Positions 18,251 to 27,548 of a stretch of DNA of 64,000 nucleotides are shown here, piece by piece. Origin of the DNA: Calothrix sp. NIES-3974 (GTDB lineage: Bacteria; Cyanobacteriota; Cyanobacteriia; Cyanobacteriales; Nostocaceae); contig NZ_AP018254.1 of assembly GCF_002368395.1 (NCBI RefSeq), positions 3,348,001 through 3,412,000 of the forward strand, read 5' to 3'. A program made the translations under genes and the position numbers. Each line of letters starts with the position of its first letter. Positions within the stretch are counted from its first letter, which is position 1. Under the pieces are notes generated by a model. That model was given only the letters and a program-made list of their open reading frames with translations. It ran no database searches and was not told the origin of the DNA.

Positions 18251-18423
18251 GATAAAAACCTCCAAAGACCATTGCGATCAATTTCTATCTCTATGTTATC
18301 CCCAGCGAGAATAAATAAATTACCTGTTCTTTCATCAAGACGAATTACAAAAATAGGCGTAAAAGTATTGGTCAGGGATTAACACAGAATTACGCACCGA
18401 ATGCTCTGTGTAGCAGTTGGCAA
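18247..18423 (-). pseudogene. DUF6888-like gene with an in-frame stop
   Basis: A 59-codon frame begins at a TTG (18423) and ends in TGA overlapping the ATG of the DUF6887 gene (ATGA). It reads PTATQSIRCVILC, then TAA at 18379-18381, then SLTNTFTPIFVIRLDERTG and NLFILAGDNIEIEIDRNG. The second half strongly resembles DUF6888 proteins; CAA (Gln) to TAA is the simplest explanation of the stop. The remainder is undamaged, so the event is recent, or the stop is a sequencing error. The overlap with its partner shows they were a translationally coupled pair. Confidence 0.6.
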
Positions 18424-18472
18424 AACTTGAACACCTCACAACCAAGATTTGAGTTCAGTCCCAAGAATAACT

Positions 18473-18497
18473 ATAGGGGCAAAAAAAAAGCCCCTAT
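18473..18497. other. Perfect stem-loop with an A9 loop
   Basis: ATAGGGGC and GCCCCTAT are separated by nine A residues. There is no flanking T-tract, so it is not a classical terminator. It sits 140 bp downstream of the NTRC stop (minus strand) and upstream of the DUF6888 remnant. Confidence 0.5.
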
Positions 18498-18606
18498 CCT
18501 GGATTTCTCACGATTAAGTTGTAAGCCTTGAGTAGTGGATTTATTTTCCTTCTACTCCCGTCACGGACTATTCCCCATGAGTTTTAGGGTTTTGTGAGAA
18601 ATGCGA
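18498..18606 (-). repeat. MITE-like family 1, inverted copy
   Basis: Starts with CCTGGATTTCTCAC and ends with TTGTGAGAAATGCGAG; contains GTAAGCCTTGAGTAGTGG and TTCTACTCCC boxes of the family. It lies immediately downstream of the NTRC gene. Confidence 0.6.
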
Positions 18607-18636
18607 GCTATGAGTAAATTCATCCCCCGTCATCTT

Positions 18637-20004
18637 CTAGGAAATATGACTGGCAATCAACTGCCGATATTCGCTTTTTTGTTTGACTCCTTTCAACTCC
18701 TGCAATAATTCTTTATTTTTGAAAAATTGGACGGTGGGAGTACCGACAACTCCAGCATTTTCTGCAATTTCCCGGTCTTGGTCGATGTCAATTTCCACAA
18801 AGTGGATTTTGCCGTCAAACTCCTCTACAACTTTGTTTAAAATCGGTTTGAGGGTATGACAAGGACCACAACCCGGTGCAACGTATTTAACCACCAGTAA
18901 GCGATCGCTTTCGTGGAATAATTTTCTTAGGGCGTAGCCACCTTGGTGACGAGTCTGATTCAAGTCAAATTCCTCCCCACCACTAACTGCTTTCTCGCTG
19001 GAGGTATGGGACTGTTGGCTAATGTTGGTCTCGGTTTGATGGAATTCCTGAATCAAGCCGTTGGCTGATAAATACCTTTCTGCTAATAATGCTGCCATAC
19101 AACCACTACCTGCGGCTGTCACTGCTTGTCGATATTCGTGGTCTTGTACGTCTCCCGCAGCAAATACCCCCTCGATGCTCGTCGCTGCGGAATCGGCTTT
19201 GGTGACAATATAACCCACTTCATCTAATTCCAATTGTCCTTGAAATAAGGATGTGTTGGGTGTATGTCCAATGGCATAAAACAAACCTTTAGCTGGTATC
19301 TGAAATTCCTCCCCGCTTAACCCATTCTTCACTGTCACACCTTCTAGCCAATCACCACCATACACATCCACCGCTTGGGTATGCCAATGAACTTGGATTT
19401 TCGGATTTGCTAATACCCGGTCTTGCATAGCCTTGGAAGCACGCATTTTTTCACCACGCACTAACAAATTCACCTTGGAGCCATACTTTGTTAAATATAC
19501 TGCTTCCTCCGCAGCCGAATCCCCACCACCAATCACCACCAAATCCTGGGATTTAAATGCTGGTGTCGCTCCGTCACAAATTGCACAGGCTGAAATCCCC
19601 CGACTCCAAAATCTTTGTTCGTTCGGTAAACCTAGTCTTTTGGCAGTTGCCCCTGTAGCAATAATTACGCTATTGGCTTGAAATTCCCGTTCGGAGGAGC
19701 GAACTGTAAAGGGACGTTGCTGCAAATTAACTTCAATTACATCCTCCATATACAGTTCTGCACCCCACCTTTGAGCTTGAGCTTTCATCTTATCCATTAA
19801 TTCTGGCCCTGTAATTCCTTCGGGAAACCCAGGAAAATTTTCTACCTCGGTTGTCGTCATCAACTGTCCACCAGGTAAACCCCCCATCTGGAAACCCTCA
19901 AAGACAACTGGTTTCAAGTTAGCCCGTGCTGCATAAATTGCTGCTGTGTATCCGGCTGGCCCAGAACCGATAATTACTACATTCTCTACAGTGGGATTTG
20001 TCAT
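18637..20004 (-). CDS. ntrC: NADPH-dependent thioredoxin reductase with fused thioredoxin domain (NTRC)
   Basis: A 455-residue fusion. Residues 1-315 are the FAD/NADPH thioredoxin reductase: GSGPAG (13-18), ATGAT (116-120), redox pair CAIC (140-143), [10 protein letters not shown] and the FAD-binding [11 protein letters not shown] linker of about 45 residues leads to a thioredoxin domain with CGPC at 379-382 and the cis-Pro segment VGTPTVQFF. In cyanobacteria and chloroplasts NTRC passes electrons from NADPH to 2-Cys peroxiredoxins and other targets, linking redox balance to light and dark. The name ntrC is used in plants and cyanobacteria for this fusion and should not be confused with the nitrogen regulator. 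Monocistronic; ATG at 20004. Confidence 0.96.
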   Translation of the reverse strand: MTNPTVENVVIIGSGPAGYTAAIYAARANLKPVVFEGFQMGGLPGGQLMTTTEVENFPGFPEGITGPELMDKMKAQAQRWGAELYMEDVIEVNLQQRPFTVRSSEREFQANSVIIATGATAKRLGLPNEQRFWSRGISACAICDGATPAFKSQDLVVIGGGDSAAEEAVYLTKYGSKVNLLVRGEKMRASKAMQDRVLANPKIQVHWHTQAVDVYGGDWLEGVTVKNGLSGEEFQIPAKGLFYAIGHTPNTSLFQGQLELDEVGYIVTKADSAATSIEGVFAAGDVQDHEYRQAVTAAGSGCMAALLAERYLSANGLIQEFHQTETNISQQSHTSSEKAVSGGEEFDLNQTRHQGGYALRKLFHESDRLLVVKYVAPGCGPCHTLKPILNKVVEEFDGKIHFVEIDIDQDREIAENAGVVGTPTVQFFKNKELLQELKGVKQKSEYRQLIASHIS

Positions 20005-20256
20005 AGGTATTTATAATAAACTCATAACGACTACGCTTTATTTACGATAGCATAGTCTAGAGAAAATGGCAGTAGGGGAAGAGTAGGGTTGCAGGGGAAG
20101 ACAATGTATCGCATTTTGAGGGAGTAGGTGAAATGGAATCAGCCTATTTTCTTCCCAGACGAAATTTATATAAACTTTTGCAACCGATTTGGTAGATTTA
20201 CCCAGGGAGAACGTCGGCACTAGGAAGAATTTGAGTATATTGGAAATAATATCTCG

Positions 20257-20919
20257 GTGTCAGAAATTATGGACAAGCCAAAAGTTATCTTTCTGGATGC
20301 GGTGGGTACGTTATTTGGGGTGAAAGGTAGCGTCGGTGAAATTTATAGTCAAATAGCCCGAGATTTTGGGGTGGATGCAGACCCAAAAAATGTGAATCAA
20401 GCCTTTATCGATAGCGTTCAAGCATTACCACCCCCAGTGTTTCCGGGGATTGCCGAGGTCGATATTCCCCAGGCGGAGTTTACTTGGTGGCGGGCGATCG
20501 CCTATAATACATTTATGCAGGCGGGTGTTATTTCCCAGTTTACAGACTTTGAGACTTTTTTTAGCGAGTTATACATTCATTTCGGTACAGCCGAACCGTG
20601 GATAGTTTATCCAGATGTGATTCCAGCCTTAATTAGTTGGCGTAAGCGGGGAATTGAACTAGGTATAATTTCTAACTTTGATTCCCGTTTATATTCAGTA
20701 TTGCAGGCCTTGGAATTGCGGGAATTTTTCGGTTCGATTACGATTTCCACCCAGGTAGGTGCAGCCAAACCAGATAGAAAGATATTTACTACCGCTTTAG
20801 CCAAACATAATTGTCAGCCAAGTGCAGCATGGCATGTGGGCGATAGTAAAACCGATGATTACTATGGAGCAAAGTCTGTGGGGATACGAGGGGTTTGGAT
20901 TAATCGTCGTACTGCATAG
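20257..20919 (+). CDS. HAD-superfamily hydrolase (subfamily IA, HDHD3-like)
   Basis: About 220 residues from a GTG at 20257, or 216 from the ATG at 20269; neither has a clear ribosome binding site. Motif I is VIFLDAVGTLFG: the nucleophile Asp is present, but the usual Asp at +2 is Val, as in the DAVGT variant of HDHD3-like proteins. Motif II is GIISNFDSR, the Lys is in AAKPDRKIF and motif IV is WHVGDSKTDDYYGAK. The missing general acid/base Asp may mean phosphonatase-like or weak activity. Substrate unknown. Confidence 0.82.
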   Translation: MSEIMDKPKVIFLDAVGTLFGVKGSVGEIYSQIARDFGVDADPKNVNQAFIDSVQALPPPVFPGIAEVDIPQAEFTWWRAIAYNTFMQAGVISQFTDFETFFSELYIHFGTAEPWIVYPDVIPALISWRKRGIELGIISNFDSRLYSVLQALELREFFGSITISTQVGAAKPDRKIFTTALAKHNCQPSAAWHVGDSKTDDYYGAKSVGIRGVWINRRTA

Positions 20920-21118
20920 GGGTTGTTGGCTGTTGACGGTTGACTGTTGGTGAAGGAGCATCACGGAAGACGAGATAAAGTGTTAAATACAACACACTTA
21001 TCTAAAATATATTGCGGAATAAAAAATTTTCCGGTTTAATATATCCGGCTCGATTTTTATTGAATTCAAAGGTGTAACCTTGACGGAAAAGAAGCAGGGG
21101 GAAACAAAAATCCTGGTG

Positions 21119-21244
21119 TTGCTGAATTTGGGTATGAATTATGATTGTTTACATTTTGTATTGAAACCACAATCGCCGTAGAGACGTAGCGATGTTACGT
21201 CTCTACACAACGTCAAATTTTCAATTCATATTTGTATTCAGCAA
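21119..21244 (+). repeat. MITE-like family 3, 126 bp, copy 1
   Basis: Terminal inverted repeats: TTGCTGAAT...ATGAATT at the left mirrored by AATTCAT...ATTCAGCAA at the right. The centre is a 29-nt palindrome (21178-21206) with arms GTAGAGACG and CGTCTCTAC. Copies also at 43893-44029 and, more diverged, 62460-62557. No coding capacity. Confidence 0.68.
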
Positions 21245-21421
21245 TGCCAAAATCCTAGTCCCCTACTTGTGAGGAGGGGAGAAGCTCTGCGACGCTTCGC
21301 GTCTGTGGGATGGGGTAGACTAGCCGTTCTACGCACGTCTACACAAATAACTAGTATAAGTAATTCTGTTCTCGCACCGCAGCCATTGAATGTGAAGATA
21401 GCACAACTTAATCAAAATAGT

Positions 21422-21820
21422 ATGACAATCCACTTTTCGGAAACGCGAGATATCGAACTCACCCAAATTATTTTTTTATACAAAGCGAATCGTTGGTCAT
21501 CAATCCAGAAACCGCAGGAATTACATCAAGGTTTATTAAATTCCCACTATTTGGTGTCAGCGTGGGATGGAAGTGAGTTGGTGGGGATTGGGAATGCAAT
21601 TTCCGATGGTTATCTAGTGGTGTACTATCCCCATTTAATTGTCCATCCTGATTACCAACACCAGGGGATTGGGAAACAACTAATGGAAATGTTACAGCGA
21701 CGTTATCAAGGTTTTCACATGCAAATTTTGGTTGCGGATCAAGATGCGATCGCATTTTACGAAAAATGTGGGTTTGTCAAGGCAGAAAATACTCAAGCCA
21801 TGTGGTATTTACCTTCATAG
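21422..21820 (+). CDS. GNAT-family N-acetyltransferase
   Basis: 132 residues from the ATG at 21422 (MTIHFSETRDIEL). A frame open from 21269 would add 51 residues that translate repeat-like DNA and is rejected. The acetyl-CoA signature is PDYQHQGIGKQLMEML (Q/R-x-x-G-x-G/K); the motif C segment is DAIAFYEKCGF. This type is close to the small YvbK/Rv0428-like acetyltransferases. Substrate unknown. It stands alone between two dispersed repeats. Confidence 0.85.
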   Translation: MTIHFSETRDIELTQIIFLYKANRWSSIQKPQELHQGLLNSHYLVSAWDGSELVGIGNAISDGYLVVYYPHLIVHPDYQHQGIGKQLMEMLQRRYQGFHMQILVADQDAIAFYEKCGFVKAENTQAMWYLPS

Positions 21821-21959
21821 ATATCGGTGAAGGGGAGGAACAAAAACGCAGCGAAAAATATTTGTGTAGTTGGGAACCACTGCGCTATCGCGGTTCCCCG
21901 ATAACCCAGCAACGTGCATCAACTGTTAGGTTAGGTAATGTTAGACAATACCTGCAATT

Positions 21960-22074
21960 CCTACATTTGTGACAAGGGAGTGATCAGCCTTGAGTAATGG
22001 GTTCATTTTCCTACTACTCCCTACTCCCCGCTCCCTACTCACTGAAAGTTTTAGGAGTTTGTGAGAAATCCGGG
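21960..22074 (-). repeat. MITE-like family 1, inverted copy
   Basis: Begins CCTACATTTGTGACAAGG and ends TTGTGAGAAATCCGGG. The internal boxes TCAGCCTTGAGTAATGGG and CTACTCCCTACTCCCC match the complement of the copy at 9197-9338 almost base for base. Located upstream of argS. Confidence 0.65.
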
Positions 22075-22316
22075 AATTGCTGTTTGAGGCTAGAATCTCC
22101 GCAATGGGTGAGCGGGGAGTAAGTATGTCAAAATAAATCTGTCAAGACAGCAAAATGACTAGAATTTCATCAATTCTGATGGAATCTAGGTAGTGTGTTT
22201 CCCTATTTGTGTGAGTGCAATTGCATGGCTGTGAGACTTTGATAACAGGAGAAATAGCGATGGACTCCGATGACTAGCTAGTTCTAACAAAAAGCAAAAC
22301 AAAAAGAAAATAACCT

Positions 22317-24074
22317 ATGGACTCGACGCAGGAACAATTAAAATTAAAGGTAGAACAGGCATTAGTAGCGGCATTTGGTAGAGAATGGACGGGAACAGAT
22401 CCGATGTTAGTGACTGCTAGTAATCCGAAATTTGGGGATTACCAAGCAAATCTTGCTTTACCACTGGCCAAAAAAATCGGACAACAACCAAGAGTGATCG
22501 CGCAGTCAATTGTAGCCAAATTAGATGTATCGGATATTTGTGAACCACCGGAAATAGCTGGTCCTGGTTTTATTAATTTGCGCTTAAAAACCGATTATTT
22601 GCAAACCCAATTGACCCGAATGCATCAAGATGAGCGTTTGGGTGTAGGAAAAGCGAAAAATCCCCAACGACAAATAGTTGATTTTTCCAGTCCCAATATT
22701 GCCAAGGAAATGCACGTGGGACATTTGCGTTCCACAATTATTGGTGATTGTATTGCCCGTATTTTAGAGTTTAGAGGACATGATGTTTTACGTTTGAATC
22801 ATGTTGGGGATTGGGGTACACAATTTGGAATGTTAATTGCCTATTTACGGGAAGTGTATCCACAGGCTTTAACGACTGCTAATGCATTAGAAATTGGTGA
22901 TTTAGTAGAGTTTTATAAAAAAGCCAAAAAACGCTTTGATGAGGATGATAACTTTAAAGAAACTGCACGACAAGAAGTTGTGAAATTGCAATCTGGTGCG
23001 GTGGATACGACCCATGCATGGCAGTTACTCTGTGAACAATCCCGTCAGGAATTCCAGGTAATCTACGATTTATTAGATATTCGCTTGACGGAGCGGGGAG
23101 AATCATTTTATAATCCGTTCCTTCCCCATGTTGTCACCGATTTAGAAGCGGCTGGTTTACTGGAAGAAAGTGATGGTGCTAAGGTTGTTTTCCTTGAAGG
23201 ATTTACCAATAAGGAAGGTCAACCCCTACCTTTGATTATTCAAAAATCAGACGGAGGGTATAACTATGCAACCACCGATTTAGCTGCGCTGCGACACCGA
23301 ATTCAGAAAGAAGAAGGTAAACGATTAATTTATGTCACCGATGCTGGACAAGCGGGACATTTTGCAGGGGTTTTTCAAGTCGCACGTCGTGCTGGTTGGG
23401 TACCCGATGATGTGGAACTTGTCCATGTACCCTTTGGGTTAGTATTGGGGGAAGATGGTAAAAGACTGAAAACCCGTGCGGGAGATACGGTGAGATTGCG
23501 GGATTTACTGGATGAAGCCGTATTGAGAGCGAAACAAGACTTAGAAGCACGGTTGGAGGAAAATCAACGTCAAGAAAGTCCAGAATTTATTGCCCATGTT
23601 GCTCAAGTGGTGGGGATAAGTGCGGTTAAATATGCCGATTTAAGTCAAAATCGTACCACCGATTATAAGTTTAGTTTTGACCGGATGTTATCTTTAAAAG
23701 GGAATACGGCTCCCTATATGTTGTATTCCTTTGCGCGGACACAAAGTATTGCGAGGGAAGGTAATATTGATTTTACTAATTTAGGGAATGAGGCAAAAAT
23801 AATTTTACAGGCAGATGGGGAATTTACCCTAGCTAAACATCTTTTAGAATTGGGTGAAGTAATTAACGCCGTTGAGCAAGAATTAATGCCGAATCGTCTG
23901 TGTGATTATTTGTATCAACTGAGTGATAAATTTAATAAGTTCTACGAAAACTGTCCGGTACTTAAGTCCGAAGAGCCAATTAAAACGTCACGGTTAATGT
24001 TATGTGATTTAACTGCGAGAACCTTAAAATTAGGTTTGAATTTGTTGGGTATTTCGGTTTTAGACAGAATGTAG
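22317..24074 (+). CDS. argS: Arginyl-tRNA synthetase
   Basis: 585 residues, the normal length for class Ia ArgRS. The HIGH-type motif is HVGHL in [18 protein letters not shown]. The KMSKS-like region is degenerate, as is usual for many ArgRSs ([13 protein letters not shown]). The N-terminal additional domain (residues 1-110) and the C-terminal DALR anticodon-binding domain (about 460-585, ending [13 protein letters not shown]) are present. It charges tRNA-Arg in the cytoplasm. ATG at 22317 is preceded by an A-rich leader without a strong Shine-Dalgarno sequence. Monocistronic. Confidence 0.97.
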   Translation: MDSTQEQLKLKVEQALVAAFGREWTGTDPMLVTASNPKFGDYQANLALPLAKKIGQQPRVIAQSIVAKLDVSDICEPPEIAGPGFINLRLKTDYLQTQLTRMHQDERLGVGKAKNPQRQIVDFSSPNIAKEMHVGHLRSTIIGDCIARILEFRGHDVLRLNHVGDWGTQFGMLIAYLREVYPQALTTANALEIGDLVEFYKKAKKRFDEDDNFKETARQEVVKLQSGAVDTTHAWQLLCEQSRQEFQVIYDLLDIRLTERGESFYNPFLPHVVTDLEAAGLLEESDGAKVVFLEGFTNKEGQPLPLIIQKSDGGYNYATTDLAALRHRIQKEEGKRLIYVTDAGQAGHFAGVFQVARRAGWVPDDVELVHVPFGLVLGEDGKRLKTRAGDTVRLRDLLDEAVLRAKQDLEARLEENQRQESPEFIAHVAQVVGISAVKYADLSQNRTTDYKFSFDRMLSLKGNTAPYMLYSFARTQSIAREGNIDFTNLGNEAKIILQADGEFTLAKHLLELGEVINAVEQELMPNRLCDYLYQLSDKFNKFYENCPVLKSEEPIKTSRLMLCDLTARTLKLGLNLLGISVLDRM

Positions 24075-24648
24075 GGACATACCCGAAAATTAATTATCTG
24101 GTAGAAATTTAGTTGACAGTTAACGGTTCACTGTTAACTGTTGACTAATTGAGAAATACCCAGATTTATCACAAACTCCGCAAATTTTCAGTCAGTAGGG
24201 AGTGGGGAGTGCAAATAAACTATTTTCTTGTTTGTGTCCCAACAACATGGAGACTCCCTTGCGAGAAATGCAGATGTATCCTTCCCCAAACAACTGAGGT
24301 ACACCTCAATTTCTCTAGTTTTTATCCAACAATACAAGTAGACTGAAATATCGCACCTCACTAGACCGGAAATCCCTATACCCGCATTTCTCACAAAACC
24401 CTAAAACTAATGGGGAATAGGGAGTAGGGATAGTCCGTAGAAGGAAAATCAATCCGTTACTCAAGGCTTACAACTTACTCGTGAGAAATCCAGGTATGGA
24501 TAAGTCGGTTTGAAAAAATCAAAATATGTCCGAAGCGAGTGGAACCCAGTGAAAGGAAGCAATCTCAAGGCTGTGAATATTGTTTACAATCCGTTACATA
24601 ATGAGGTTTATTTGTGACGACTTAACTCAATAACTAATTCCGTGAAAC
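24075..24648. other. Gene-free region with two copies of MITE-like family 1
   Basis: The left part holds a GTTGACAGTTAAC-type inverted repeat (about 24112-24142). A partial family 1 copy lies at about 24158-24262 and a complete one at 24381-24494. No protein-coding frame looks real. A short segment near 24515-24570 (CGAAGCGAGTGGAACCCAGTG, then AAGGAAGCAATCTCAAGG) recurs in inverted orientation near 31740-31800. Confidence 0.55.
24381..24494 (+). repeat. MITE-like family 1, full copy
   Basis: Starts CCCGCATTTCTCACAAAA and ends CGTGAGAAATCCAGG. It contains GGAATAGGGAGTAGGGA, ATAGTCCGTAGAAGG and CCGTTACTCAAGGCTTA boxes. It lies between argS and the methyltransferase-like gene. Confidence 0.65.
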
Positions 24649-25323
24649 ATGAAACTTGAAGAAATTGTTCCTTGGGGACGCAATTTAGCTGAATATAGAC
24701 AAATGTTTAACCTGAGTGATGGGGATTTGTGTCAGCGCATATTGGGATGTGGGGATGGTCCTGCAAGCTTTAATGCACAGATGACCCAACTAGGACACCA
24801 GGTTACTTCCATCGATCCCCTATATGCTTTTTCCCCAGAAGAAATTCGTCAGCGCTTTGAGGACACCTATCCCACAATTATTTATCAACTACAAAAACAG
24901 TCCTCACGCTATGTTTGGCAGAATTTTCGCGACCCAGAGGACTTAGGAAGGGTGAGAAGGGAAACGATGGAGTTATTTCTGGAGGATTATCCCCAGGGTA
25001 AATTAGCTGGTCGGTATATTGCGCGATCGCTTCCGCAAACCCGATTCGGCAATCGCGAGTTTGATTTATGTCTCTGTTCCCATTTACTGTTTTTGTATTC
25101 AGATTTATTAAGTTTGGATATGCATATCGCATCGATTGATGAACTATTACGGGTTGGATTACAGGTACGAATTTTTCCTTTGGTGACTTTGGATGGGGAA
25201 ATTTCTCCCTATGTGGAACCGATTCGCCATCGATTTCAACAATTAGGATATCAAGTCAAAATTTCCACCGTTGCTTACGAGTTTCAACGGGGGGGAAATC
25301 AAATGCTAACTATACACCCATAG
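24649..25323 (+). CDS. SAM-dependent methyltransferase-like protein
   Basis: A 224-residue soluble protein. RILGCGDGPASFNAQM is a motif I-like glycine-rich loop (normally G-x-G-x-G), VTSIDPLYAF has the acidic end of strand 2, and EFDLCLCSHLLFLY matches motif IV. This is the shape of a class I methyltransferase, although a large insertion (about residues 60-125) separates the first and second halves. Substrate unknown. The start is an ATG at 24649. The next gene downstream is on the opposite strand. Confidence 0.65.
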   Translation: MKLEEIVPWGRNLAEYRQMFNLSDGDLCQRILGCGDGPASFNAQMTQLGHQVTSIDPLYAFSPEEIRQRFEDTYPTIIYQLQKQSSRYVWQNFRDPEDLGRVRRETMELFLEDYPQGKLAGRYIARSLPQTRFGNREFDLCLCSHLLFLYSDLLSLDMHIASIDELLRVGLQVRIFPLVTLDGEISPYVEPIRHRFQQLGYQVKISTVAYEFQRGGNQMLTIHP

Positions 25324-25772
25324 ATCAAGAGAAATTTCTCACAACCAGATAATTTTGATTTATATCGATCCTCTTGTACTTTGATATCACGTGAATTCGA
25401 CGGATTGTAAACGCTACAATGCCTGTGAATCAATGATTTTGAAAGTTAAGTTTTAAAGTAACCTCATCCATTAGTTGAGAACAAAGTCAATTACTGACTG
25501 ATTTCAGGTTTAATGATTTTATTCTCAACATCATACTCGGAGGTTTTTAAAAACTTCTATTTCCTACGAATAATACTGGACAAGAGTTTCAGGCTTTATA
25601 ACTCATCGAACTCACTTTGATATCAATGAAACTAGAATAATCAACGGTTATATCGATTCTCTTGTACTTTGCAATAAATGCAACTAGAATAATCAACGGT
25701 TATAGCCCCTGATATGTAGCGACCATTAGCGTAAACGATATTAAACCCTTAACATGATGTTGAATAAAAAAA
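25324..25772. other. Gene-free region with short internal repeats
   Basis: AACTAGAATAATCAACGGTT occurs twice (about 25629 and 25682), and a CTCTTGTACTTTG segment twice. The segment 25682-25742 is also found at 54283-54342. About 25545-25640 resembles, in inverted orientation, the segment at 31333-31425 (GGAGGTTTTTAAAAACTT and GGACAAGAGTTTCAG boxes). No gene. Confidence 0.55.
25682..25742 (+). repeat. Dispersed repeat family 4 (60 bp), copy 1
   Basis: AACTAGAATAATCAACGG, CCCTGATATGTAGC and CATTAGCGTAAACGATAT match 54283-54342 with only a few differences. It ends 30 bp from the T-tract of the nearby tRNA-like RNA. Confidence 0.6.
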
Positions 25773-25859
25773 GGCGGGTGTGGGAGTCGAACCCATTGAG
25801 ACCGATAACCCTGGATTCTGCGTCCTGAAAGGTTAATTATGAATCAGGGAAAACCCGCC
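25773..25859 (-). ncRNA. tRNA-like Y-RNA-type RNA 1 (minimal form, no D-arm)
   Basis: Read on the minus strand: acceptor-like arms GGCGGGT (25859-25853) and ACCCGCC (25779-25773), and a T-arm TGGG-TTCGACT-CCCA. Between them is no D-arm but a long stem CCCTG-ATTC / GAAT-CC-AGGG closing a 22-nt loop that ends GGACGCA. The loop and the segment AGGGTTATCG recur in the three RNAs upstream of the TROVE gene. No CCA is encoded. Seven T residues follow directly, like a terminator. It begins 49 nt after the TROVE stop codon. The T-loop consensus plus the Ro-family neighbour suggest a YrlA-like tRNA mimic rather than a tRNA, since no anticodon arm can be drawn. Confidence 0.7.
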
Positions 25860-25908
25860 AAAGAATTTTGTTCATAGCTAGAGACGCGATATATCGCGTC
25901 TATAACAG

Positions 25909-27516
25909 TTACACATCCCCTGCTGCTAGCATCTGAATTAACCTGGGGATACCAGGGTCAAATCCCGCAAAATCCCAGGAATTGGGGTCGTGGGGGTCTA
26001 CCAAGCTGATTTGGTAGGGTGTCAAGGTGACATATACCGCTTTGACCTTGGGGTTGACTTTTTGGCGATATTCCTGTAGAGCTTGAGATGGGTGTTTAGA
26101 ACCAGCCCAACTTTCCGAGTCAGTCCAAAAACACACCACATCGGCTTTAAACCGGTGCTGAATCATCCAATCATAAGCAACGGATGCATCTGTAGCACCA
26201 AAGTTTTGCTCGCTAGCTTTTTTTAAAGCCGAACTAAAGCTATCCTTGGCTGTAATTTTCAAATCCCGAAAATCATCGGCAAAGCCACGAATCATGTAGT
26301 TTTTCTCGGCTTTAGCAGTTACAAGAGCCATTGTGGTCGCAATTTCGCAGCAGGTTAACCCCATGCTACTAACGGAGTAGTAACTCATGGAACCGGACAC
26401 ATCCACAGCGTGCATAAACACCTTACCTGTTGGTTCCACGACATCAAACGCAAGTTCTAAAGCCTTTTCGAGGATATCGACAATCCGAGGAACTGGTTGC
26501 CAAGTTTTTTTCCCCCGTCCCAAATTTCCCCCTGATTGGTAGGTTTTTAAAGCCTTGAGAACATCAATCGGATGAATCCGACCTTGACGTAGATGTTGGG
26601 AACTATTAAGAACCGCTTCCACCCGATCCAGATTCTTGGTTTCACGGGGACTGAGTACACCTAGCTCCGTCAAAGAACCTAAATTCCGCAACATGGCTCC
26701 AATTGGCATGTCGTTAAACAACAACTGCCAAGCTTTCTTATCCATTTTACCAATGGGTGCAGCCATTTCATGGGTTAACCGACCTTGAGCGATCGCAGTT
26801 TTGCTTCCTTGGGGATTCCGTTTCAACCATTCATACCACCACACCTGTGCTAAAGCTTGACTGGGGATTTCCGTCGGTAATTCAGACCAACCTTTCACCA
26901 CCCAGTTGTATAATAGTTGATGGTCTGTTGTCGGGGGTTTAACGTGGAATAACCGCAGGGCATCCCGATGACTGAAACCGTGACGTTGTTGATATTTCAA
27001 TAGTTGATAAGCCAAACCTTTCACATCCGGGTTTTGCAACCACTGATTACCAACTTCCCGCACTATTTTCCCAAAACCACGCATGGATTTGGTATAACTT
27101 AACCACTCGTAAAAATGGCTACCTGTGCGCACCACCTGGGGAAAAACCCTCAAAAAGGCACTTTTCGCTGCGGGTGTTTCCCCCATCGACAACAACACTA
27201 AAGCCAAAATCGGTGCGCTGTTGTTGATTGCTCTACCATCACTAGCATACACAATCTCCTGGGCAACTCGATCGGGATTTTTGGCGATCGCTTGCTGTAA
27301 TATATCGATAAAATCTGCCGTTAATTCCTGTTTCCCCGCATAATAGGTACTTTGGGCTGTTCCCACCAGCAAACAACGGCGTAACATCTCCCAAATTCCC
27401 ACATCGAACATGTATCCACCGCTACGTCCCCATATCATTTCTGTTTCCCGACCAGGGATGGGCTGGTTTTGACTAGTATATTTGGTATTTTTTTGTGTGA
27501 AAAATTTATAGTCCAT
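25909..27516 (-). CDS. rsr: TROVE-domain Ro60 orthologue (Rsr)
   Basis: A 535-residue protein. Residues about 20-360 are the helical TROVE/HEAT-like ring (YASDGRAINNSAPILALVLL is a typical segment); residues 362-535 are a von Willebrand A-like domain with an intact MIDAS: D372-V-S374-G-S376, T442/D443 and D466. Ro proteins hold misfolded or immature RNAs in the central hole and bind Y RNAs on the outer surface; bacterial Rsr acts with Y RNA and PNPase in RNA decay and stress response. The start is certain: GGAGGT lies seven bases before ATG 27516. Four tRNA-like RNAs lie on the same strand, three upstream and one downstream. No rtcA/rtcB is visible. Confidence 0.95.
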   Translation of the reverse strand: MDYKFFTQKNTKYTSQNQPIPGRETEMIWGRSGGYMFDVGIWEMLRRCLLVGTAQSTYYAGKQELTADFIDILQQAIAKNPDRVAQEIVYASDGRAINNSAPILALVLLSMGETPAAKSAFLRVFPQVVRTGSHFYEWLSYTKSMRGFGKIVREVGNQWLQNPDVKGLAYQLLKYQQRHGFSHRDALRLFHVKPPTTDHQLLYNWVVKGWSELPTEIPSQALAQVWWYEWLKRNPQGSKTAIAQGRLTHEMAAPIGKMDKKAWQLLFNDMPIGAMLRNLGSLTELGVLSPRETKNLDRVEAVLNSSQHLRQGRIHPIDVLKALKTYQSGGNLGRGKKTWQPVPRIVDILEKALELAFDVVEPTGKVFMHAVDVSGSMSYYSVSSMGLTCCEIATTMALVTAKAEKNYMIRGFADDFRDLKITAKDSFSSALKKASEQNFGATDASVAYDWMIQHRFKADVVCFWTDSESWAGSKHPSQALQEYRQKVNPKVKAVYVTLTPYQISLVDPHDPNSWDFAGFDPGIPRLIQMLAAGDV

Positions 27517-27548
27517 TTTTATACCTCCAGCCCAATGGGCAAAACAAG

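Noticed and set aside
18473-18497. Intrinsic terminator for NTRC
   Set aside because: The stem is perfect but the A9/T9 tract is in the loop, not after the stem, so the classical mechanism does not apply.
24149-24394. Short open frames on both strands between argS and the methyltransferase gene
   Set aside because: They lie inside MITE-like family 1 copies; no start signals.
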